6,944 nt of DNA. Source: Bacteroidetes bacterium UBA7368 (GTDB lineage: Bacteria; Bacteroidota; Rhodothermia; Rhodothermales; UBA10348). Location: NCBI GenBank assembly GCA_002469915.1, contig DKOG01000165.1, positions 1-6,944 on the forward strand, given 5' to 3'. The notes beneath the pieces were generated by a model that was given only the letters and a program-made list of their open reading frames with translations, did not search any database and was not told the origin of the DNA. The translations under genes were made by a program, and so were the position numbers. Below, one piece after another: positions 1-5,464 of this stretch (positions are counted from its first letter, which is position 1; each line of letters opens with the position of its first letter).

Positions 1-429
1 CTTTGCTATTTCGATCTGCCTTCGCCCGCGAAGTCGAATGGTCAGACGGCGATTGTAGGATGTGCTCAAAGAGATACGCATGATATTTCCGCCTTGATCA
101 CGCGAATTGTCTTTAAAAGTCGGGGATACGAGGTTCGGTACTTAGGGGCAGACGTCCCCAATGAGGACTTTGCTCGCGAAGCCAAACGGTGGAACGCCGA
201 TGTCGTTTGTATTTCCCGAACTCTACCGTCCGGGCCGGGGGAAGATCGAAATCTGATTCAATCCCTTTTTGCAACGGCTAAAGATGGCCTCAACTACGAA
301 CTTATTCTTGGTGGCGCATGGTCCGAATGGGCTCAAAGTCTTGCAAAAAACCAAGACAAGGCTCATCCTGTGTCGAACCTTTACCAGCTAGTGAATCTGG
401 TAGCTTCTTGGGACCAGGAAAAGGTCTGA
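1..429 (+). CDS. Cobalamin (B12)-binding domain protein, C-terminal part, 5' end outside the window
   Basis: The frame is open from base 1, and 142 residues are visible before a tandem TGA-TAA stop (427-432). An internal TTG at 94 is not a credible start because the domain begins before it. The visible part is a Rossmann-like B12-binding fold. D25-T-H27-D-I-S30 matches the DxHxxG motif whose His ligates cobalt from below, except that Ser replaces the Gly. It is followed by a helix, then YLGADVP (47-53), the strand VVCIS (68-72) with S72-R-T-L75 where SxL/T is expected, and LGG (103-105) for the nucleotide tail. In the family this domain occurs in methyltransferases, mutases and B12-dependent MerR-type (CarH/LitR-like) regulators. 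The divergent motif and the lack of anything after the domain fit the C-terminus of a MerR-type regulator best, but the DNA-binding half is not in view, so that is inference. It is 52 bp upstream of holB on the same strand and may share its transcript. Confidence 0.75.
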   Translation, partial: LCYFDLPSPAKSNGQTAIVGCAQRDTHDISALITRIVFKSRGYEVRYLGADVPNEDFAREAKRWNADVVCISRTLPSGPGEDRNLIQSLFATAKDGLNYELILGGAWSEWAQSLAKNQDKAHPVSNLYQLVNLVASWDQEKV

Positions 430-481
430 TAATCGGCTCTTTTCTGCGAACTAGGGATCCGGCAAGAGAATTACTCGTCTG

Positions 482-1657
482 ATGGACATGTCATGGAACA
501 GAGTCATAGGACAGGAACGAGTTGTTCATTCCCTGAAGCAGGCCTTGGTCAGCGGAAGGGTGGCTCATGCCTATATCTTCCATGGCCCGGAAGGAGTTGG
601 TAAGCGCGCAGCTGCATTTGCACTAGCGGCCGCGCTTCAGTGCGAAGATGGTCATGATGGTAGCGCATGCGGGGCGTGCTCTGCGTGCAACAAAGTGAGC
701 AAGGGAATTCATCCTGACGTCCACGTTATGATGCCGGTTACGAATGACGATTCTAAAAAGGCTCAGAAGGATGTAGCCGATAGACTTCGTCTGTTAGCTG
801 AAGACCCTTACGCCACTGTTGACTTGCAGAAGAGACCGTCCCTTGATGGATCTGTCAAGTACACCAATAAGCAGATTAATTACACTATTAAGCAAGTTCA
901 CACCGCTTTGCTGCGAGAGATGAGCTTTCACAAGGTGGAGGGGAGGTATCGGATTGCAATCGTACTAGATGCGGACTTGATGCGTAGAGAAGGAGCCAAT
1001 GCGTTTTTGAAGTTGCTTGAAGAGCCCGGCAAAAACACGGTTTTCATTTTGACTACGAATCGGATCGACCACATGATGGGGACCATTCTTTCCCGATGCC
1101 AGCAATTGCGATTTGAGTCGCTCACGATTGAAGAAATAGCCAAAGGACTCGCGGCCCGCGGACTGGGAGACTCCTTGACGATTGATGCGGTTGCCCGAAT
1201 GGCAGATGGTTCGCTGAGCAAAGCTATTGAGTTGGCTTCCTCGGACGATCTCCCTGCTGTGCGAGAACAAGTTCTCGCGTTTCTTCGAACGAGTTACGCT
1301 GGAAATGGGATGGATACCGTTTCCATGGTGGACCAGATTTCAAGACTGGGACGTGAAAACGTGAAATTTCAGCTCCAGGTAATGACCGGGATTTTGAGGG
1401 ATTTATTTCTGCTCAGGGTGTCAGGAAATACGGATTTAATCGTCAATATTGATCAGCTCGAAACGCTTACGAAGTTTGCTGCGAATCTGTCGGAGGCACG
1501 GCTCGAAGACATGATTGAAGCTGTCGAACGGACGGCATATCTCATTGAGCGCAACGTGAATCTCCGTCTGCTCCTGATTGCTCTATCCAGACTCCTCTCG
1601 TCTGCTATGCGTGGTGTACGTACGGCTGGGATGGATATCAACCTATTAGAAGCCTAG
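482..1657 (+). CDS. holB: DNA polymerase III delta' subunit (clamp-loader AAA+ protein)
   Basis: This 391-residue protein is a clamp-loader subunit that helps open the beta sliding clamp and place it on primed DNA. Seen in order: the box VIGQERVVHSLKQAL (8-22); the P-loop GPEGVGKR (35-42), ending in Arg where active ATPases have Thr/Ser; a zinc module with C54, C63, C66 and C69; HPDVH (77-81); an insert of about 55 residues (85-140); a degenerate Walker B, IAIVLDAD (158-165); NAFLKLLEEP (173-182); and the SRC motif (204-206) that supplies the arginine finger to the neighbouring subunit. A helical collar domain follows. P-loop decay with intact SRC is normal for delta', which acts as a rigid stator. 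The long insert between zinc module and core helix is a trait I associate with Bacteroidota/Rhodothermota delta'. An ATG two codons later (488) is an equally possible start; no clear Shine-Dalgarno distinguishes them. Its stop (TAG 1655-1657) overlaps the stop of the convergent gene. Confidence 0.93.
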   Translation: MDMSWNRVIGQERVVHSLKQALVSGRVAHAYIFHGPEGVGKRAAAFALAAALQCEDGHDGSACGACSACNKVSKGIHPDVHVMMPVTNDDSKKAQKDVADRLRLLAEDPYATVDLQKRPSLDGSVKYTNKQINYTIKQVHTALLREMSFHKVEGRYRIAIVLDADLMRREGANAFLKLLEEPGKNTVFILTTNRIDHMMGTILSRCQQLRFESLTIEEIAKGLAARGLGDSLTIDAVARMADGSLSKAIELASSDDLPAVREQVLAFLRTSYAGNGMDTVSMVDQISRLGRENVKFQLQVMTGILRDLFLLRVSGNTDLIVNIDQLETLTKFAANLSEARLEDMIEAVERTAYLIERNVNLRLLLIALSRLLSSAMRGVRTAGMDINLLEA

Positions 1658-2088
1658 ACAGCGGGTCGAGCCCCTTCGTCGGCCTGATCTTCCACGTCTG
1701 AAAGGTTGCTGAGATTACCCAGGTTGCCCAGAATGTCATCTGCATCGGTTCTGTGCAAGGCTAGAATAGCTCCGTGGGGGATAATGAGGAAGGAGTCCCC
1801 TTCAAATTTGATCTCAATGGCCTCTTTACGAAGGAAAAAGGCGAAATCGCCTGGGCGAGCCTGAAGAGGAAGGTAGCGCACCGCATCGCGATTTTGGTCC
1901 CATGTTTCTGTTTCGCTGAATTCAGGATTGGGAGTTACATAGCCTGGGCCAATACTTACCACTCGACCGCCACGTACACGCTCTTTTTCTGCGACGGATG
2001 CCGGCAACACGAGGCCTGCATTGGTCGTCCGTTCACCTTCGTCAGGAGAGATCAGTACCCGATCCCCAACCATGATCAATTCGCCCAT
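1654..2088 (-). CDS. GroES-like co-chaperonin (Cpn10 fold) with enlarged loop and acidic tail
   Basis: This 144-residue protein is longer than the usual GroES of about 95. The Cpn10 pattern is clear: VGDRVLI (7-13); a mobile loop TTNAGLVLP (21-29) whose LVL stands at the GroEL-contacting IVL tripeptide; EKERVRGGRVVSIGPG (34-49); PGDFAFF (79-85); IEIKFEGDSFLIIP (91-104); and ILAL (108-111). Two parts are extra. One is an insert of roughly 15 residues (about 53-74, with W63 and RYLPL 71-75) between the GPG turn and the next strand. The other is a tail (114-144) with a Leu/Asn/Gly-rich run GNLGNLSNLS (121-130) and acidic residues. The normal groES-groEL pair is absent here, so this is probably a paralogue rather than the main co-chaperonin; whether it caps GroEL is unknown. 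It starts 4 bp after the glycosyltransferase stop, so it is translated from that transcript. M6 (ATG at 2073) is an alternative start. Confidence 0.85.
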   Translation of the reverse strand: MGELIMVGDRVLISPDEGERTTNAGLVLPASVAEKERVRGGRVVSIGPGYVTPNPEFSETETWDQNRDAVRYLPLQARPGDFAFFLRKEAIEIKFEGDSFLIIPHGAILALHRTDADDILGNLGNLSNLSDVEDQADEGARPAV

Positions 2089-2092
2089 TTGT

Positions 2093-3355
2093 TCAGCTCG
2101 TTGATTTAGTACTCAGTGTTGTCAGTGCCTGTTCGCATCGGTCAATGCCCTGCTCCCGAGTGTAGAACGAAGACCGAGAAGCGCAATTTGATTGCCAAGA
2201 GGCCAATTGTGTTGAATTTAGATTGGAAAAAAAGGCACTAATGGCCCCTTCCGCGTTCCAGTCTAATCTGCATCCCAGACCAAACTCTTCCATTTCTTGG
2301 CCAAGCGGGCCTTTAGGGTCACAAAGAGCCAATACAGGAGTCCGTGAGGCAAGACTGGGTATAAGCTTTGAGGGTACAAACGAATTTCCCGCTCCCGGCT
2401 TTTCGGTAATGACAAAGAAGTCTGCTTCGGCTAACGCTATAGCTAAATTCTTCTCATCGCTTAAGCCATGAACTTCGAATCGAGGATCCTGATGGTGCTT
2501 CATCCAAGAGGTAACTTCGTCAAATCGAGATCCAGCTCCTTGTATACGAAAGGAGAAAGAGGCGTCGGTTTCTTTTAGCATCTCGCAAAAGGCCAGTAAG
2601 TTCTGCTTTCCACCCACATTACCTGAGTACAATAGCTTCACCGGCGAGTGGAGTGTGTTTCGTTTACGACTTGACGCCTCAAGGATATGTTTGGCTAAGG
2701 ATGAGTGAAGCCAATTCGGGATTAGATGCACATCCGATGGGGCGCCCGGGATTTGCTTGAGCGTATCGACCATCGGAGTAGAAATGGAACTCCAAAAAGA
2801 ACTACGGCGAAATACGGCATTTTGAATCCGTTCAAGAACGGAAGTGCCCTTGCTGCGGCCGGCGATTCCGCCGGCCGCAGCAGCCTGAGCGGACAGGTCT
2901 TGTACATTGAGCCAAACAGGAGTCTTCGACAGAAACGAAGCAACTCCAGCGTAGGCTGCGGCACCAATCAGAGGATTGAATACAAGAATGGCGTCGTAGG
3001 TGTTCTTGCGGGGAATTTTTCTGAGAAGAGAAAGGAAGAAAGAGCCTTCATAGATCAGCCGCTGGATCAGGCTGTTTGGATTCCTGGGAATGAACAAACC
3101 ATGACGCTCCACGACGTATCCGAGGTCTGTCTCGTGACTGATCTTTAAGCCATTCTTACCAGACTTATCGCTCCATTCGGGGTAATATGGGTAGGCGCAC
3201 TTGACGTGTATGTTAAGACCCCGTTCATGCAGGCCGTCGCAAAGGTCCGCAAAGAGAACGCCTCCGCCAAGATCTGGTCGGAATACATTTACAACGATCA
3301 GTATGCGTAGGGGAGAGCTATTCAACTGTATATCAGTGCATTTAAATGTGTGCAC
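2093..3355 (-). CDS. Glycosyltransferase family 4, WcaI-like (GT-B fold)
   Basis: This protein (420 residues if the GTG at 3355 is used) should transfer a sugar from a nucleotide sugar during surface polysaccharide or lipid-linked glycan synthesis on the cytoplasmic side of the membrane. N-terminal Rossmann half: RILIVVNVFRPDLGGG (17-32), YPYYPEW (55-61) and VWLNVQDL (147-154), the last two typical of WcaI-like enzymes. C-terminal donor half: IPNW (212-215), LLYSGNVGGKQ (241-251), IQGAGSR (271-277) and FVPSKLIPSLASRTPVLAL (326-344). Donor and acceptor cannot be told from sequence. The start is uncertain. No ATG lies near the N-terminus, an in-frame TAA sits at 3386-3388, and family similarity begins only near L16, so TTG at 3325 (residue 11) is a good alternative. 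No Shine-Dalgarno is seen at either. An intrinsic terminator ends about 14 bp upstream of the GTG. The gene contains the inverted repeat at 2851-2882, which encodes the Ala/Gly-rich segment around residues 158-168. Confidence 0.88.
   Translation of the reverse strand: MHTFKCTDIQLNSSPLRILIVVNVFRPDLGGGVLFADLCDGLHERGLNIHVKCAYPYYPEWSDKSGKNGLKISHETDLGYVVERHGLFIPRNPNSLIQRLIYEGSFFLSLLRKIPRKNTYDAILVFNPLIGAAAYAGVASFLSKTPVWLNVQDLSAQAAAAGGIAGRSKGTSVLERIQNAVFRRSSFWSSISTPMVDTLKQIPGAPSDVHLIPNWLHSSLAKHILEASSRKRNTLHSPVKLLYSGNVGGKQNLLAFCEMLKETDASFSFRIQGAGSRFDEVTSWMKHHQDPRFEVHGLSDEKNLAIALAEADFFVITEKPGAGNSFVPSKLIPSLASRTPVLALCDPKGPLGQEMEEFGLGCRLDWNAEGAISAFFSNLNSTQLASWQSNCASRSSFYTREQGIDRCEQALTTLSTKSTS
2851..2882. 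repeat. Perfect 14-bp inverted repeat, 4-nt loop, inside the glycosyltransferase gene
   Basis: Arms TGCTGCGGCCGGCG (2851-2864) and its exact reverse complement (2869-2882) flank the loop ATTC. Both arms are almost all G/C in a region that is otherwise close to half G+C. On the coding (minus) strand it encodes Ala/Gly/Arg residues after VQDL. Alignment by eye to remembered WcaI-like proteins suggests no extra residues, so it does not look like a simple insertion. No T-tract follows on either strand, so it is not an intrinsic terminator. Confidence 0.85.
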
Positions 3356-3368
3356 AAATCTGCATAAA

Positions 3369-3402
3369 CAAAAAATGGCACAGTCTTAAGATGACTGTGC
3401 CA
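3369..3402 (-). terminator. Intrinsic terminator after the 30-codon gene
   Basis: Perfect 10-bp stem: TGGCACAGTC at 3376-3385 and GACTGTGCCA at 3393-3402, with a 7-nt loop. On the minus strand it is followed directly by six T residues (3375-3370), so it ends minus-strand transcription coming from the short gene at 3467-3559. It lies just before the glycosyltransferase start. Confidence 0.85.
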
Positions 3403-3404
3403 AG

Positions 3405-3430
3405 TTGCACCCAAAAATTTCGGAGTGCAA
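3405..3430 (-). other. Small hairpin in the 3' UTR of the 30-codon gene
   Basis: TTGCAC (3405-3410) and GTGCAA (3425-3430) are inverted copies. Two more pairs (CC 3411-3412 with GG 3422-3423) can form across a bulged base. It sits just upstream of the terminator stem on the minus strand, giving the transcript two consecutive 3' hairpins. No T-tract follows. The stem is short and may be chance. Confidence 0.35.
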
Positions 3431-3466
3431 ATCAAGAGTTTAACAATACGTGCTGAAGGAGTCTCT

Positions 3467-3559
3467 TTAGAGCAATTGGAATACGATCAGTACGATCAAT
3501 CCAACGACGCCTGCGCCGTAAGTCATGGCCTTAATTGCGCGGTCCACTGGATTGCGCAT
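3467..3559 (-). CDS. Small single-pass membrane protein, 30 residues, family not recognised
   Basis: ATG (3559-3557) to TAA (3469-3467). An in-frame TAA twelve codons upstream and no other start codon between fix the ATG. The N-terminus MRNPVDRAIKAM holds R2, R7 and K10. From about residue 13 to the end the chain is uncharged and hydrophobic, with small residues G15, G17 and G20 followed by LIVLIVFQLL. By the positive-inside rule the N-terminus should be cytoplasmic and the C-terminus should end at or in the outer leaflet. A tandem 9-bp DNA repeat (TGATCGTAC/TGATCGTAT on the coding strand) encodes the LIV-LIV run. No Shine-Dalgarno is visible. The gene has its own promoter candidate upstream and an intrinsic terminator downstream, supporting a real expressed unit. 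I do not recognise it as CydX, KdpF or another known small subunit. The transcript could also act as a regulatory RNA. Confidence 0.55.
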   Translation of the reverse strand: MRNPVDRAIKAMTYGAGVVGLIVLIVFQLL

Positions 3560-3620
3560 GTGAGTGGGCTGTTGAGGTACGGTATGAAGAAGTTACTCCG
3601 CTGAGCGGGTGGGAGAGACT

Positions 3621-3650
3621 TCTATCAGAATGCCTGTGAACGTTTGTCAA
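3621..3650 (-). promoter_or_regulatory. Candidate promoter of the 30-codon gene
   Basis: On the minus strand a perfect TTGACA (3650-3645) is followed, after 18 bp, by GATAGA (3626-3621), a weak -10 match; TGATAG with 17-bp spacing is the alternative. It lies between the purF terminator and the short gene and would give a 5' UTR of about 50-60 nt. The surroundings (3651-3720) are very A/T-rich. The -35 box is convincing, the -10 box is not. Confidence 0.4.
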
Positions 3651-3725
3651 TATAAGAACACTTATATAATGTCACAACTTATACATAAATTTCTTCTTAA
3701 TAAGAGCAAAGGTTTGTCCAAATGC

Positions 3726-3759
3726 AAAAAAAAGGCGATTCCAGGTGCCTGGAATCGCC
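3726..3759 (-). terminator. Intrinsic terminator of purF
   Basis: Perfect 12-bp stem, GGCGATTCCAGG (3734-3745) and CCTGGAATCGCC (3748-3759), with only 2 nt between the arms (so a 4-nt RNA loop after one or two pairs open). On the minus strand it is followed by eight T residues (3733-3726). It lies 90 bp after the purF stop. The intervening 3760-3848 holds no gene that I can see. Confidence 0.92.
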
Positions 3760-3848
3760 AAAAACGGATATTATGAACTGCTCTTAAGGACTAAATGTTA
3801 GGAATAGACGGAATAATGAAGGTATTCAGGGATAAAAAGGAACCTTGA

Positions 3849-5345
3849 TTACCACTCGTTTTCATCTTTTGAAACGCTCATGTCTACTTCCACAGGGTAA
3901 TTACCTGAGAAGCATGCGTTGCAGTAACCATGGGGGTTATCATTGGCCGCTAGGACGGCTCGCTTGAGGCCATCTATTGTTAGGTAGGCCAATGAGTCGA
4001 CTCCCAGCCATTTCGCCATTTCATCTACATCGCCATCAGACTGATTGGCGAATAGCTCTTCGTGACTTGGAAAGTCCATTCCATAAAAACACGGATGACT
4101 GACGGGGGGAGACGCCACTCTAAAGTGAACTTCCTTAGCTCCAGCATTTCTAACCATCTGTACGAGCTGTCTGGCGGTTGTCCCGCGAACGATGGAATCA
4201 TCAACCATGACGACGACTCGGCCTTTCAAGACCCCTTCCACCGTATTAAACTTACTGCGGACCCGCTGCTCGCGTGCTTGCTGTCCAGGCGCAATGAAGG
4301 TGCGGCCGACATAGTGGTTACGAATCAAGCCAATTTCATAGCGGGCTCGGTATCCTAGCTTTCGGCACTCCGTGACGTAACCAAGGGTAGCCGTATTACT
4401 GGAATCGGGTACGCTAATTACGATGGGTTTGGCTTCTCCTTCAGGGACAATTGGAACGGGAGCATCGTGGGCTAATTCTTTCCCCATTTTGCGCCGGACC
4501 TTATCTACCATTTCTCCGAAGATCTTAGAGTCTGGACGTGAAAAGTACACATACTCAAAGACGCATTGGCTGACGCCATTGTTTTGTGCCAAATTGTAGG
4601 ATTCGAACTTGCCCTCTGCGACACCCTTTTGGTTGATGACGATCAGTTCGCCGGGTTCGATATCTCGGATATACTCAGCACCAGCCAAGTCAAAGGCACA
4701 GGTCTCGCTGGATACGCAGTAGGTTTCATTTCCTTCTTCATCAGTAATACGCCCTAGTGCCAGAGGTTTGAACCCGTTGGGATCTCGCAGGGCAATCAGC
4801 GAATCGTCGGTTAGCATAACCAAAGAGAAAGCACCTTCAAGCTGAGAAACGGCATCAATGATTTTGTCTATCTGACGTCGACGTGTGCTCTGTGCAATCA
4901 AATGCAGTATCATTTCAGAGTCGGCCGTGCTCTGGAAAAGTGTGCCTCGCTCGATAAAACTTCGACGAATCTCCCTGGCGTTGGAAATGTTGCCATTATG
5001 AGCTAATGCCAGATTTCCGTCTCTATAATGAACCAGGAAGGGCTGAATATTAGCCGGATTATCCGAGGCTCCAGAAGTGGAATACCGGTTATGGCCAATA
5101 CCTGAGCTGCCCAGCAACTTCGTTTCAAAAATGGAGGTGTCCTTAAACACGTCAAGGACCAGGCCGTGGTCCTTGTGAGAGGGCATTACCTTCTTTCCTT
5201 TTGCCTCGTCGAAGACAGATGTGACAATGCCTGCGGATTCTTGTCCCCTATGCTGGAGAGCGTGCAGACCGAGGTAGATTTTATGGGCAGCATCTGGCGA
5301 GTTGAAAATGCCAAATATTCCGCAATACTCTCGTATTTGTCGCAT
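3849..5345 (-). CDS. purF: Amidophosphoribosyltransferase (glutamine PRPP amidotransferase)
   Basis: This 498-residue enzyme catalyses the first committed step of purine synthesis: PRPP + glutamine to 5-phosphoribosylamine. N-terminal Ntn-hydrolase glutaminase: the nucleophile is C8 in CGIFGIF (8-14), so the leader MRQIREY should be removed to expose Cys. HALQHRGQESAGI (28-40), GIGHNRYST (82-90) and AHNGNI (115-120) follow. C-terminal phosphoribosyltransferase: the PRPP loop VMVDDSIVRGTTA (379-391), with GLIRNHYVGRTF (339-350) before it. C261, C419, C475 and C478 match the four [4Fe-4S] ligands of the Bacillus-type enzyme, in which the cluster forms in a propeptide-bearing precursor, so the leader is expected. 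A proline-rich stretch of about ten extra residues (296-307) stands just before the conserved VPDSS. No Shine-Dalgarno precedes the ATG. The 119 bp upstream show no clear promoter, so transcription may come from the upstream membrane-protein gene. An intrinsic terminator follows. Confidence 0.97.
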   Translation of the reverse strand: MRQIREYCGIFGIFNSPDAAHKIYLGLHALQHRGQESAGIVTSVFDEAKGKKVMPSHKDHGLVLDVFKDTSIFETKLLGSSGIGHNRYSTSGASDNPANIQPFLVHYRDGNLALAHNGNISNAREIRRSFIERGTLFQSTADSEMILHLIAQSTRRRQIDKIIDAVSQLEGAFSLVMLTDDSLIALRDPNGFKPLALGRITDEEGNETYCVSSETCAFDLAGAEYIRDIEPGELIVINQKGVAEGKFESYNLAQNNGVSQCVFEYVYFSRPDSKIFGEMVDKVRRKMGKELAHDAPVPIVPEGEAKPIVISVPDSSNTATLGYVTECRKLGYRARYEIGLIRNHYVGRTFIAPGQQAREQRVRSKFNTVEGVLKGRVVVMVDDSIVRGTTARQLVQMVRNAGAKEVHFRVASPPVSHPCFYGMDFPSHEELFANQSDGDVDEMAKWLGVDSLAYLTIDGLKRAVLAANDNPHGYCNACFSGNYPVEVDMSVSKDENEW

Positions 5346-5464
5346 GATGCGGGGGAATGTAGTCTCTGTTAAAGCCGCTTGTATCTCCCAAGGATATAAC
5401 GGGTTTCGTGGAGAATCCGTGCGTCGTCTGGGAGCTCTAAGATAGGGATGGGATGCGCGGGCTG

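Noticed and set aside
94..96. TTG as the start of the B12-binding protein
   Set aside because: The reading frame is open to base 1 and the cobalamin motif (D25-H27) lies before the TTG, so the gene continues upstream out of the window.
1774..2109. 111-codon plus-strand frame opposite the GroES-like gene
   Set aside because: The minus strand has the conserved Cpn10 pattern; the plus frame shows nothing familiar.
2726..3148. 140-codon plus-strand frame opposite the glycosyltransferase
   Set aside because: No recognisable domain, and the opposite strand encodes a clear family 4 glycosyltransferase over its full length.
3342..3365. Seven-codon ATG frame overlapping the glycosyltransferase start
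   Set aside because: Too short to tell from chance, with no ribosome-binding site; a leader-peptide role would be speculation.
3655..3672. TATAAG-like -10 boxes in the A/T-rich stretch
   Set aside because: No -35 element at proper spacing; the TTGACA at 3650-3645 is the better candidate.
2861..3742. The 9-mer GGCGATTCC present both in the gene-internal palindrome (2861-2869) and in the purF terminator (3734-3742)
   Set aside because: The rest of the two hairpins differs, and a single shared 9-mer is weak evidence of a repeat family.
5346..5464. Possible purine riboswitch or promoter upstream of purF
   Set aside because: No conserved riboswitch core or well-spaced promoter boxes found by eye in the 119 bp.
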